Assembly (NCBI GenBank): GCA_004124475.1
Contig: SCKK01000034.1
Span: 1-37,914 of the forward strand
Source of the DNA: Fidelibacterota bacterium
Lineage (GTDB): Bacteria; Fidelibacterota; Marinisomatia; Marinisomatales; SCKK01
Direction of reading: 5' to 3'
Length of the DNA: 37,914 nucleotides
Positions 16,458-24,539 of the stretch are shown in pieces. The position numbers and the translations under genes were made by a program. Below the pieces are notes generated by a model that saw only the letters and a program-made list of their open reading frames with translations, was not told where the DNA came from and did no database searches. Within the stretch, counting starts at the first letter, position 1, and every line of letters begins with the position of its first letter.

Positions 16458-17336
16458 ATGTCCTTCAAAGCCCATTTGACTTATCTGTTACTACACATCA
16501 TTTCCAAAATATTAAACCGTGTTTCCAATCGTACAGCAAGCGGTATCGGCCAACGAGTGGGATCATTAGTATATCACTATTTCCCTGTACGCAGTGATGT
16601 AGCTCAAAAGAATTTGGAAAAGGCATTCCCACAGCAGTCTGGCGAATTTTACCATCATACTCTTAAGCGGGCTCACTGTCATTTTGGTGAAATATTTATA
16701 GATGCTCTTCGATTATCTAACTTTAATTTCGATAAACGAATCATTGTGGAAAACAGAGAGGTACTCAATGAGGCACTTGTGGAGAGAAAAGGCGTTATTC
16801 TCATTTCAGGTCATCTGGGAAATTGGGAGATTATTCCTGTCTGGTTTGCAAAAAATGGTTTTCTATCTTATCCCATAGCAAGGCGTCAAAAGAATAAAGG
16901 AGCGAACAAATTTTTTATTGAACTTCGAGAAAAAACCGGTACCCATCCATTTTACGCTGGAAGTCAGGCTCAGAAGATGCTCCACGTACTCAAAAAAGGC
17001 GGGATTTTAGGATTTGCCAGCGACCAAGACGCCCGGCGAAAAGGAGTTTTTGTGGACTTTTTCGGTATTTCCTCATCCACGCCCCGAGGGGCTGCCATCT
17101 TCCACTTGAAAACGGGAGCACCCATGATTATGGCGCTTTGCCTAAAAGATTCAGAAGGAAAATATCATCTGAAGTTCACAAAAGTCCCGACTATGCCGAG
17201 GAAGAACACTTCAGTAAAAACCATAACTCAGCAATTCACTTCTATTTTGGAAATGGAAGTGAGAAAAAATCCTGAACAATATTTCTGGTTTCACAGACGT
17301 TGGAAAACAAAACTACGCGATAAAACCGGAACATAA
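16458..17336 (+). CDS. Lipid A (KDO)2-lipid IVA acyltransferase, LpxL/HtrB family
   Basis: An inner-membrane enzyme that adds a secondary acyl chain to the lipid A precursor. The catalytic H-x4-E is His119-Glu124 (GHLGNWE). An N-terminal membrane-anchoring helix (about 5-40), the conserved ASDQDARRKGVFVDFFG segment with the family's D-x-x-A-R-x-x-G pattern, and the C-terminal YFWFHRRWKT motif are all present. At 292 residues it is typical. It cannot be told from sequence whether it adds the first or second secondary chain. It is followed directly by the tsaC-like gene, with the TAA immediately before the ATG. Confidence 0.92.
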   Translation: MSFKAHLTYLLLHIISKILNRVSNRTASGIGQRVGSLVYHYFPVRSDVAQKNLEKAFPQQSGEFYHHTLKRAHCHFGEIFIDALRLSNFNFDKRIIVENREVLNEALVERKGVILISGHLGNWEIIPVWFAKNGFLSYPIARRQKNKGANKFFIELREKTGTHPFYAGSQAQKMLHVLKKGGILGFASDQDARRKGVFVDFFGISSSTPRGAAIFHLKTGAPMIMALCLKDSEGKYHLKFTKVPTMPRKNTSVKTITQQFTSILEMEVRKNPEQYFWFHRRWKTKLRDKTGT

Positions 17337-17912
17337 ATGGTTGACATCTGTAATATCAAATCGAATGAATGTTTGAACAGAGCCGCTGACATCATCAAAA
17401 ATGGGGGAGTAGTGGTCTATCCCACGGATACTTTATACGGCTTTGGTGTGGATGCTACAAACGATCGAGCAATTAACCGTTTGGCTCAATTAAAAGAAAG
17501 GGGTGGACCTTGGAGCATCGTGGTAGCTGACTTTAAAATGATAGAATTGTATTGTGATATTTCAAAAGATAAAAAAGAATTTATTACCTCTAACCTTCCG
17601 GGAAAGGTAACGCTTATCCTTTCAGTAAAAGACTCACCCCTTTCCCGGGATATTTTAAGTGAGGAAGGAACCGTTGGAATTAGAATTCCAGAACATCCAT
17701 TTCCAATAAAATTAGTGAAGGAGTTAGGATATCCCATTACTACTACGAGTGTAAATAGAACTGGCGAGGTATGTATGAACGATCCCCACAAAATCGCACA
17801 GGAATTTGGGGAAAGGATTGACATGATTGTGGATGATGGTCCCCTGATTCCCTCTACAGGTTCTCGTATTTACGATGTATCCTCGGATGAAATAAAAATA
17901 TTACGAAACTAA
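17337..17912 (+). CDS. tsaC: L-threonylcarbamoyladenylate synthase (TsaC/YwlC family)
   Basis: Makes threonylcarbamoyl-AMP for the t6A modification of tRNAs that read ANN codons. YrdC-domain hallmarks: GVVVYPTDTLYGFGVDA, the substrate-binding K-rich AINRLAQLKERGGPWSIVV region, FPGKVT-like LPGKVTLILS, GTVGIRIPEHP and TTTSVNRTGE. At 191 residues it is the short single-domain form without the Sua5 C-terminal domain, which is why the TsaC symbol is used. It abuts the lpxL-type gene with no gap and is probably co-transcribed with it. TsaB, TsaD and TsaE are not in the window. Confidence 0.92.
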   Translation: MVDICNIKSNECLNRAADIIKNGGVVVYPTDTLYGFGVDATNDRAINRLAQLKERGGPWSIVVADFKMIELYCDISKDKKEFITSNLPGKVTLILSVKDSPLSRDILSEEGTVGIRIPEHPFPIKLVKELGYPITTTSVNRTGEVCMNDPHKIAQEFGERIDMIVDDGPLIPSTGSRIYDVSSDEIKILRN

Positions 17913-17956
17913 TGTAGCGATTGAAAACGATGTTAATATTAAATTATCATTTAGTA

Positions 17957-17988
17957 TTCAGGTGCTCAAGTGTTCGGGTGTTCAGGTG
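17957..17988 (+). repeat. Degenerate 8-bp tandem array, four units
   Basis: TTCAGGTG, CTCAAGTG, TTCGGGTG and TTCAGGTG lie head to tail. The first unit region, GTATTCAGGTGCTCAAG (17954-17970), is an inverted copy, with one mismatch, of 18030-18046. Confidence 0.7.
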
Positions 17989-18000
17989 TTTATGTAATAA

Positions 18001-18055
18001 AGTGTTTGAGATGTAGGTAGGTGAATATACTTGCGCACCTGAATACTCAAACACT
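18001..18055. repeat. Inverted repeat / hairpin before the DUF3108-like gene
   Basis: AGTGTTTGAG (18001-18010) pairs perfectly with CTCAAACACT (18046-18055). An inner AGGTG/CACCT pair can extend the structure. No T-run follows, so it is not a standard terminator. It lies about 45 bases before the chosen start at 18099. Confidence 0.6.
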
Positions 18056-18098
18056 GGAAGATATAAATGGCATGGTTTTAAGGAAAATATTCAATTGT

Positions 18099-18821
18099 AT
18101 GAAAAAACTTAAGTTCGTTTTTCTATTACTGTTCTGCATTTTACAGGGCCTCTTTCCCCAATCTAAACCCCCATTTCAATTAGGTGAGGTACTGCATTAT
18201 GATGCAAGTATTAACCTCATTATTGCAGGCAAAGCGAAACTTGAAGTATCTTCCATAGATACAATCCTCGGTTTTCCTGCCTACCATATTATTTTTAGCG
18301 TGAAAAGTAATCCTCTCCTTGATAGACTCTATAAAGTCAGGGATAAGGTTGAAACCTGGATTGATTTAGAACATCATTTTACCAGGAAATTTAAGAAAAA
18401 AATAAGGGAAGGTGGCTTCCGAAAAGAGTTTTCAGCAATCGTCAATTATGAGGATTCTTTAATCACCACAACTGATATGGAGTTTCCGTTAACGTCAACA
18501 GTACGAGACCCCTATTCTCTTTTTTACTATCTGAGAACCATTCCGCTTACCGTAGGTAATATCTATCCTCTCACAACTTTTGATGATAATAAATTCACGG
18601 ATATTAAGTTTACCGTACGTCACAAAAAAAACGTTCGCGTTCCTGCTGGACTGTATAACTGCCTGATTGTTGAACCATTTAGAGAAAGCGGGTCTCTGTT
18701 TAAAAGCAAGGGGGGTATGACCATCTGGTTTTCCGATGATGAGCATCGACTCCCTGTGAAAATTATTTTAAAAGCAAAATTTGGCTCAATGGTGTTAAAA
18801 CTGAAAGAGATAACATTTTAA
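18099..18821 (+). CDS. Exported DUF3108-like protein
   Basis: A 240-residue periplasmic or outer-membrane-associated protein resembling the DUF3108 family (PF11306), whose function is not known. The start at 18099 gives a clear signal peptide (MKKLKFVFLLLFCILQGLFPQ). The frame extends to 18021, but the extra residues come from the repeat region. Typical family segments: GEVLHYDASINLIIAGKAKL near the mature N-terminus, DRLYKVRDKVETWIDLE, the DPYSLFYYLRTIPL motif, and a C-terminal MTIWFSDDEHRLPVKIILKA with the beta pattern seen throughout. These proteins are thought to be single beta-barrel-like sheets that bind lipids, which is an inference. No terminator is seen. Confidence 0.75.
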   Translation: MKKLKFVFLLLFCILQGLFPQSKPPFQLGEVLHYDASINLIIAGKAKLEVSSIDTILGFPAYHIIFSVKSNPLLDRLYKVRDKVETWIDLEHHFTRKFKKKIREGGFRKEFSAIVNYEDSLITTTDMEFPLTSTVRDPYSLFYYLRTIPLTVGNIYPLTTFDDNKFTDIKFTVRHKKNVRVPAGLYNCLIVEPFRESGSLFKSKGGMTIWFSDDEHRLPVKIILKAKFGSMVLKLKEITF

Positions 18822-19132
18822 TACTTATGTTTTATGAACTGTCCGCAGGATCTTGAGATATGAATAATCGCCTATTTCTTGCTACTTTGTTTAAGCTGAG
18901 ATTTGATATTGGTGAGTGGTTAGCGGTTAACGGTGCCCAAACTAATGTATGGTCAGGCCTGTCTCCCCGCCTGACCAAAGTCGGGCAGGTGCTCATCCCG
19001 AAGTTTCGGAAGATAGGGGTAGCAGTTCACGTTTTACCATACGAATCTGCGATCAACTCCACCACAGTTGGGATGTAATAGCGCTAGGAACAAGGCACAA
19101 ATCACCACTCATCAGTTACCAGTTACATCTGA
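18822..19132. other. Repeat-rich non-coding region
   Basis: It holds a partial copy of a GTCCGCAGGATC element (18841-18857), the 13-mer ATTGGTGAGTGGT (18908-18920, repeated exactly at 33031), a strong hairpin (18950-18977) and ATCCCGAAGTTTCG (18995-19008, inverted copy at 34432). Two open frames cross it but their products look like translated repeat. Confidence 0.6.
18950..18977. repeat. Perfect 9-bp hairpin
   Basis: TGGTCAGGC (18950-18958) pairs with GCCTGACCA (18969-18977) around a 10-base loop. It has no T-tract, so it is a palindromic repeat element rather than a standard terminator. Confidence 0.75.
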
Positions 19133-19282
19133 ACTTTTAACCACTTTTTCAATCGGCAAAGATCATACGATATTAAGAACAGCGCCATATTAATCAATGT
19201 CTATCCAAATAATCCTGTTATAGGTAAAGTTCAAACCAATTTCCGTGATCCCAAAGGAGAAGAACTAAATCGGTTTATATGA
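19133..19282 (+). pseudogene. Unidentified coding-like fragment
   Basis: A frame between a TGA at 19130 and a TGA at 19280 reads like protein (SAILINVYPNNPVIGKV, then FRDPKGEELNRFI) but has no usable start codon. It may be the tail of a lost gene. I cannot name the family. Confidence 0.25.
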
Positions 19283-19300
19283 GTAATTATTAAACAGATA

Positions 19301-20476
19301 CTAATTAGCAAACAATCGTGAGATATCATTAAATACTACGACCAGCATTAAAAGGAACAGGAGCGCCATACCGACCTGTTGAATCACCATCCGTGTTTTA
19401 ATTGAAAGCGCCCTCCGACCAATACTTTCTATCAGAATTATAAACAAATGACCTCCATCCAATCCGGGAATGGGTAGGATGTTGAGGAAAGCCAGATTGA
19501 TACTGATTACAGCCATAAAAGATAACAATACGGAAAATCCGGCGCGGGCAGACTCTCCAGCCAATTGAGCGATAAGTATTGGTCCACCAATTTCCTTTAA
19601 CGATGCTTCCCCTGTAACAAGCATTTTAAGTGACCGCCCTATTATTCCAAACCAGAATCCTGTTTTTAATATCCCATCCTGGAAAGATTCAATTATCCCT
19701 GCATCGCGATTCGTATATCCACCGGTAATTCCTATTAAACCAATCTTTTTTATTCCCTCATCGGTTTGAGTTGAAACCTCTGTAGTCAATATTTCTGTGG
19801 AAAATATTTCATCTCCACGTTGCCACTTGACAGCAATCACCTGGTTCGGTTTGCTGTGAACCAGATTCGTAAGCACCTGCCAACTTTCGATCTCTTGTTC
19901 ATTGATTGTAAGGATTCTGTCCCCGACTTGGATACCTGCCTCTTGAGCAGGATAATCGGGTTTTACTTCCATGACTACGGGCTCATTGGTGATGTCAGGA
20001 ATGCCCCTAAAAAATGTAATGCCGCTAAAAAGGAGTACTGCTAACACCGTATTCATGAGCACACCAGCAATCATAACCCATGCCTGTTTCAGGCGGCTTT
20101 GTGATGCAAGTTCATCAGGAGCACCTGTAATAATTTCGTCTAAACTTTCATCAATGGCTCCCGCCATTTTAACATAGCCACCCAAAGGAATAAGGGCTAC
20201 GCAATATTCAGTTCCGGTCAGTTTTTTGGGTATCCTTGCAAATAATTTTTTGAATACAGGTCCCCAAACCACTTTCCCCTCCTCGTTTCGATGATAAAAG
20301 AATAAATTCAGAATCCACCCCTTTTCAGTGGGAAATAAAGTGATTAGACGAGGTGGGAATCCGAGTGAAAACCTATCCACACGGACACCAATTGAACGGG
20401 CTGCAAAAAAATGACCCAATTCATGGACAAAGACGAGAATTCCCAATACAAATATAAAAGCTAAAATTGTTATCAT
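19301..20476 (-). CDS. rseP: RIP site-2 zinc metalloprotease RseP
   Basis: An inner-membrane intramembrane protease that releases envelope-stress sigma factors by cutting anti-sigma factors and clears signal-peptide remnants. The zinc site is His18-Glu19-x2-His22 (FVHELGHFF). The third ligand lies in the C-terminal NILPIPGLDGGH motif. One PDZ domain lies at about 155-235 (YPAQEAGIQVGDRILTIN); E. coli RseP has two, so this is the shorter 391-residue form. Its ATG overlaps the dxr stop by four bases (ATGA). It is the last gene of the envelope operon, and no terminator is obvious after it. Confidence 0.95.
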   Translation of the reverse strand: MITILAFIFVLGILVFVHELGHFFAARSIGVRVDRFSLGFPPRLITLFPTEKGWILNLFFYHRNEEGKVVWGPVFKKLFARIPKKLTGTEYCVALIPLGGYVKMAGAIDESLDEIITGAPDELASQSRLKQAWVMIAGVLMNTVLAVLLFSGITFFRGIPDITNEPVVMEVKPDYPAQEAGIQVGDRILTINEQEIESWQVLTNLVHSKPNQVIAVKWQRGDEIFSTEILTTEVSTQTDEGIKKIGLIGITGGYTNRDAGIIESFQDGILKTGFWFGIIGRSLKMLVTGEASLKEIGGPILIAQLAGESARAGFSVLLSFMAVISINLAFLNILPIPGLDGGHLFIILIESIGRRALSIKTRMVIQQVGMALLFLLMLVVVFNDISRLFAN

Positions 20477-21639
20477 ATTGTCATACCTTCCTCTGCTTGT
20501 TCATTAACAAATACTTTTCCTAATTTTTCAAGTTCCTTCAAATAGTTGATGTCGGGATGTGCAACCCAATCGTGGGAACGCAAAAATATTCCATTAGTTT
20601 CGGGGATTTGCGTAAAGGGAATATTCCCTTCTAAAAAGTTCCTCACCGTGTTATCATTTGCAACATTTAAAGCGGCAGGGGCTGATCCTCCCATCTCTAA
20701 AGCTTCATAGGCAAGTTGAATAGAAGGAAACTTCTCTAAATCAGGTTCTTCAAAAGTTAAATGTCCTACTTGCATAAAATCCGTGGTCTCCCAATGGGCT
20801 GGCATTCTATGAGGATACGTCAAAGCATATTGTATAGGAATTTTCATATCCGGGAGACCTAGTTGAGCCTTCACCGAACCATCAACAAATTCTACCATAC
20901 TATGGATAATTGATTGGGGATGAATCACGATGTCTATCTGTTTTATCGTAAGTCCAAAAAGCCAAAATGCTTCGATTACTTCCAATCCCTTATTCATCAT
21001 AGTGGCAGAATCAATAGTGATCTTCCTCCCCATTTTCCAATTGGGATGCTTTAGAGCTTCTTTTACGGTTATGGAGGAAAACTCATTCAATGGTTTTGTC
21101 CGAAACGGACCCCCAGATCCTGTGAGAATAATTTTTTTCACTTGATTCAAATCTTCACCTACCAGACATTGCCAGATAGCGCTATGTTCACTATCCACAG
21201 GATAGATTTCAGCACCTGTTTTGTTTTTTAAACGATTGATGATATCTCCCGCCATTACCATACTTTCTTTGTTGCTTAAAGCCACATTTACCCCAACCTC
21301 AATGGCTCTGATCGTTGGCTCCATCCCGGTGCTGCCCACAAGAGCATTCAGCATGACATCCACATCATCCCTTGATGCAATTTCTAATACACCTTCCCTT
21401 CCCACCAGGATTTCAATACCCATTCCCACCAAAGCATCTCTTACTTCACCTGCTGCAACCGAATCAATAATCGCTATTGCAGAAGGATGAAATTTAAGTG
21501 CTTGTTCAATCAGTAACGCTGAACTTTTGGCTGCGGATAAATATTTGACATCAAACTCACCGGATAAATTTTCCACCACCTTTAACGCGTTAACGCCGAT
21601 GGAACCGGTTGACCCTAATATGGATATCTTTTTTGACAT
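20473..21639 (-). CDS. dxr: 1-deoxy-D-xylulose-5-phosphate reductoisomerase
   Basis: The committed enzyme of the MEP isoprenoid pathway, converting DXP to MEP with NADPH and a divalent metal. The Rossmann motif GSTGSIG is at residues 8-14. The NKESMV motif, the metal and substrate motif VDSEHSAIWQCL, SGGPFR and the HPNWKMGRKITIDSATMMNK segment are all intact. At 388 residues it is normal. Its ATG shares one base with the stop of the preceding barrel gene (TAATG), and rseP overlaps its end. It supplies isopentenyl units for the product of uppS at the operon head. Confidence 0.97.
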   Translation of the reverse strand: MSKKISILGSTGSIGVNALKVVENLSGEFDVKYLSAAKSSALLIEQALKFHPSAIAIIDSVAAGEVRDALVGMGIEILVGREGVLEIASRDDVDVMLNALVGSTGMEPTIRAIEVGVNVALSNKESMVMAGDIINRLKNKTGAEIYPVDSEHSAIWQCLVGEDLNQVKKIILTGSGGPFRTKPLNEFSSITVKEALKHPNWKMGRKITIDSATMMNKGLEVIEAFWLFGLTIKQIDIVIHPQSIIHSMVEFVDGSVKAQLGLPDMKIPIQYALTYPHRMPAHWETTDFMQVGHLTFEEPDLEKFPSIQLAYEALEMGGSAPAALNVANDNTVRNFLEGNIPFTQIPETNGIFLRSHDWVAHPDINYLKELEKLGKVFVNEQAEEGMTI

Positions 21640-22391
21640 TAATAAATCGCTCGATTAAATGAAAGGGACATTACAAGAACTGATGGGTGAACACGGAATT
21701 CAACCTCACCAAAATAATTCTTTCCAATATTTTTGTTTGTACCAACCACTATGTATTGTGTCTTTCCTTCCAACCTTCTACGATAGGTCGGCTTACTTTC
21801 AGGATAATGCACATGGATGCCCGCTGTATAAAACATTATTCCAATTCCGTACCACCATCTTGACTCTCCAGAATTTATCCCTCTAATCAACTTTGCGCCA
21901 ACAGTTTTCAGAAGGAAATCGTCAGCCCCTTCCAAAGTACCACGATCAAATAAAAACTTCCAATCGCTCTCACCTTCTTTAGTACTACCAAAATAAAAAG
22001 TCAATCCTAACGATGAAAAAATGACAACATCCCTTTGACTGGAAAATCCTGTCAAGGAACCCATCAGCCGGAGATTTGAACCAATTCCAATGGATCCATT
22101 AATCATGGGTAACACTCCTGCCCGATTATAGAGGTTTTTTCGCTTGTAATCAACTCCGATAGAACTGGAGAACCCAATTAATATATCTGATTCAGAAGAT
22201 GAGGAAGAGACAATGTTTGAAGTTGTTTGAAGAGAAATTAATCTAAAAAACGGGTGAGCATTCTCTTTGAAATTTGAACCCACCCAATTATCCAAATCAT
22301 AATCAGGCAATTGTGCTGTACTCAATGAGACAAAGAGGATAGAGATCAAAATGTATTTTAAACTAAATAATGCCTCTTTTACTATTTTCAA
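21639..22391 (-). CDS. Predicted outer-membrane protein between lpxA and dxr
   Basis: An unrecognised 250-residue exported protein. A signal peptide (about 1-26, ending SLSTAQ) is followed by repeated beta-hairpin-like stretches (SDILIGFSSSIGVDYKRK, NGSIGIGSNLRLMGSLTGF, VVIFSSLGLTFYFG, WWYGIGIMFYTAGIHVHY). It closes with VLVMSLSFNRAIY, a C-terminal aromatic as in BAM-inserted barrels. It overlaps the 3' end of lpxA by 29 bases in a different frame and dxr by one base, so it is embedded in the envelope operon. This context suggests an envelope role, but no function can be assigned. Confidence 0.7.
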   Translation of the reverse strand: MKIVKEALFSLKYILISILFVSLSTAQLPDYDLDNWVGSNFKENAHPFFRLISLQTTSNIVSSSSSESDILIGFSSSIGVDYKRKNLYNRAGVLPMINGSIGIGSNLRLMGSLTGFSSQRDVVIFSSLGLTFYFGSTKEGESDWKFLFDRGTLEGADDFLLKTVGAKLIRGINSGESRWWYGIGIMFYTAGIHVHYPESKPTYRRRLEGKTQYIVVGTNKNIGKNYFGEVEFRVHPSVLVMSLSFNRAIY

Positions 22392-23136
22392 TGAACGATG
22401 TGATCTCCATAATTTCTGATGTTTGTGGTAATACCTCTTTGATTTCCCTCACAGCCTGGCTGGTATTATATGAGGAGTTAAAAATAATTTTATACGCTTT
22501 TTTTATTAATTTTCTTGTGTTGGGATCAAAACCCCTTCTCCTTAGCCCTACGGAATTTAAACCATTATATTTCAGAGGTTCACCCGCCACAAGAATGTAA
22601 GGGGGAACATCCTGGACTACTCGATATCCACCCGCAACCAACACAAATTTCCCAATATGGCAAAATTGATGTATAACCACCGCTCCACTGACATAAACCC
22701 AATCATCAACTGTGACATGACCCCCCAAATAAACTCCATTTGCCATGATAACGTTATCACCAATAATAGAGTCGTGAGATACATGACTATAAGCCATAAA
22801 AAAAGAACCACTTCCCACAATCGTCTTGAGTCTATCTTGAGTTCCACGATTTATTGTTACATGTTCTCTAATGACAACATTTTCTCCAATTTCAACTGTT
22901 GTCTTTTCCCCTATATATTTGAGGTCTTGAGGTACCTCCCCAATAACAGCACCATGGAAAATCTTACATTTTCTTCCAATGCGAGTACCTGCCTTAAGAG
23001 TAACATGATTCCCAATCCAACAGTCATCTCCAACCTCTACATCATCATCGATAACAGAATAAGGACCAATTTCGACATTGTGACCAATAGTAGCTCCGAT
23101 ACCAATAATTGCGGTAGAGTGGATTTTTGTGTTTAT
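22363..23136 (-). CDS. lpxA: UDP-N-acetylglucosamine acyltransferase, apparent AUA start
   Basis: First step of lipid A synthesis: transfers a 3-hydroxyacyl chain from ACP to UDP-GlcNAc. The full frame gives 257 residues of left-handed beta-helix hexapeptides, beginning at about KIHSTAIIGIGATIG. The family motifs GEVPQDLKY, REHVTINRGT and the catalytic region SHVSHDS (His121, equivalent to E. coli His125) are present. The C-terminal helical domain (about 190-257) is complete. The problem is the start: between an upstream in-frame TAG and the hexapeptides there is no ATG, GTG or TTG. The expected position, overlapping the fabZ stop, reads ATA (ATAA in place of the common ATGA). The first internal GTG is codon 107 and would remove 106 residues. 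The protein is otherwise unbroken. Confidence 0.88.
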   Translation of the reverse strand: MNTKIHSTAIIGIGATIGHNVEIGPYSVIDDDVEVGDDCWIGNHVTLKAGTRIGRKCKIFHGAVIGEVPQDLKYIGEKTTVEIGENVVIREHVTINRGTQDRLKTIVGSGSFFMAYSHVSHDSIIGDNVIMANGVYLGGHVTVDDWVYVSGAVVIHQFCHIGKFVLVAGGYRVVQDVPPYILVAGEPLKYNGLNSVGLRRRGFDPNTRKLIKKAYKIIFNSSYNTSQAVREIKEVLPQTSEIMEITSFIENSKRGII

Positions 23137-23621
23137 TGGTCGACCTTCCTATCTGCGAGGGTTGCCAGAAAAGTCATTTCTGCAACTACCTCACCATTCA
23201 CGTAAGCCTTTCCTGCAATTTTTGAAGATCCCAGCCTGACCTTTAAAAGATTTAACTCAAATCTGAGCTGATCCCCAGGCACAACCTGCTTTCTAAATTT
23301 TGCTCGTTCGATTGTTGATAAGTACATCAATTTCTTCGTGGGATCTTCTACCATATGAAGTAACAGAAACCCACCTGCTTGAGCCATCGCTTCGAGCACC
23401 AAAACGCCGGGCATAATGGGTTGCCCTGGAAAATGACCCTTAAAAAATTCCTCCTTCCCCGTCACATTTTTAATTGCAACGACAGATTTCCCCGGATCTA
23501 ATTCGAGAATCTGGTCAAGAAAAAGAAAGGGGTCCCGATGGGGTAAAATTCTTTTAATCTCCTCTGTATTAAATACGATTTTCTGCTTATAGTTTTTCTT
23601 TTCTATCCGTGTTTTTTCCAT
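23133..23621 (-). CDS. fabZ: (3R)-hydroxyacyl-ACP dehydratase
   Basis: Dehydrates 3-hydroxyacyl-ACP in fatty acid elongation and competes with LpxA and LpxD for the same acyl donors. Hot-dog fold signature: LPHRDPFLFLD, then GHFPGQPIMPGVLVLEAMAQ with the catalytic pair His63 and Glu77. At 162 residues it has a normal core with a short lysine-rich N-terminal extension. It starts three bases after lpxC ends. In Bacteroidota the two are often one fused protein; here they are separate. Its TAA stop overlaps the presumed lpxA start. Confidence 0.95.
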   Translation of the reverse strand: MEKTRIEKKNYKQKIVFNTEEIKRILPHRDPFLFLDQILELDPGKSVVAIKNVTGKEEFFKGHFPGQPIMPGVLVLEAMAQAGGFLLLHMVEDPTKKLMYLSTIERAKFRKQVVPGDQLRFELNLLKVRLGSSKIAGKAYVNGEVVAEMTFLATLADRKVDQ

Positions 23622-23624
23622 TTC

Positions 23625-24539
23625 TCAGCTATAAATCTCTTTTATCTTTTTTACCATTTCTACATTCATTGTATGACTCGGCTTCTTTGCCGTGACATGA
23701 CCTTTGATAGATTTCCCCAGTAAGGCAAAATCCCCGATGAGATCAAGGGTTTTATGTCGCACCGGTTCATCATCAAATCTCAATTTTTCTCTATTTAATA
23801 TTCCGTTAGAACGAGTCATAATCTCTTCTGAAATCCCAAAATTCTCCTTAAGCAGCTTATAATCCACCTGTTCAATTTCCGTATCCAAAAATACAACCGT
23901 ATTTTCCAAACTACCCCCTTTTGCCAACCCTATATTTAAAAGACCCTCCACTTCACTCAGGAGACAAAATGTCCGAGCCGGTGCAATCATTTCTGGGAAA
24001 TCCTTCATGGAACTTATAGTGAATTCCTGCTTTCCCAATGGAGCTATTCCATAATCAATAGAACAACTGACCATAAAGTTATCTTGAGGTACTATGTTCA
24101 TTTCAATTTCGAAATTCGGATCTGCGTACGTCAATGGCTCTTGGATCACGATATAATCCTTCAAAGCAACCTGATCGACGATCCCAGCCTGCTGAAGTAT
24201 CTCTACAAAATGAATTGCACTGCCATCCATAGCAGGGGGTTCCTTTGCTGATAGTTCAATGGTTAAATTATCAATTCCCAAACCGTAAACAGCCGATAAA
24301 ATATGCTCTATTGTAAGAATATTGAGCCCATCTCTTCCAATAGTAGTACCCCGAACAGAACTCACCACCCAATGGACATCTGCAGGTATCGGGATCGAAT
24401 CAGGAACGTCAGTCCTTACAAAATTGATCCCTGAATTTTCGGAGGATGGGTTAAATACAACCGTGCTTTTAACACCGGTATGTAATCCAACTCCGGAACA
24501 CGAAACAGACCTTTTAATTGTCTTCTGGTGAATTCTCAT
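23625..24539 (-). CDS. lpxC: UDP-3-O-acyl-N-acetylglucosamine deacetylase
   Basis: The committed zinc-dependent deacetylation step of lipid A synthesis. The zinc ligands are His79 (IEHILSA), His262 and Asp266 (HKTLD), with the catalytic acid His289 (KPSHTMN). The N-terminal QKTIKRSVSCSGVGLHTG and EPPAMDGSA motifs are also typical. At 304 residues it is normal. Its ATG overlaps the lpxD stop by four bases. In E. coli lpxC is separate, in the cell-division cluster; here it lies between lpxD and fabZ. Confidence 0.96.
   Translation of the reverse strand: MRIHQKTIKRSVSCSGVGLHTGVKSTVVFNPSSENSGINFVRTDVPDSIPIPADVHWVVSSVRGTTIGRDGLNILTIEHILSAVYGLGIDNLTIELSAKEPPAMDGSAIHFVEILQQAGIVDQVALKDYIVIQEPLTYADPNFEIEMNIVPQDNFMVSCSIDYGIAPLGKQEFTISSMKDFPEMIAPARTFCLLSEVEGLLNIGLAKGGSLENTVVFLDTEIEQVDYKLLKENFGISEEIMTRSNGILNREKLRFDDEPVRHKTLDLIGDFALLGKSIKGHVTAKKPSHTMNVEMVKKIKEIYS

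Noticed and set aside
18860-19140. Two overlapping plus-strand frames of 63-72 codons after the DUF3108-like gene
   Set aside because: They translate palindromic repeats and low-complexity DNA, and no ribosome site or family feature is visible.
22363-22818. lpxA as a truncated 151-residue gene starting at GTG
   Set aside because: The frame upstream is unbroken and encodes canonical LpxA hexapeptides and the PQDLKY and REHVTINRGT motifs, so the truncation is only an artefact of requiring a standard start codon.
22657-23205. A plus-strand frame of 182 codons opposite lpxA
   Set aside because: It is antisense to a confident gene and has the Asn/Ile/Thr-rich composition of a hexapeptide gene read backwards.
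23133-24539. An LpxC-FabZ fusion as in many Bacteroidota
   Set aside because: A TGA ends lpxC and a new ATG starts fabZ three bases later, so they are separate proteins.
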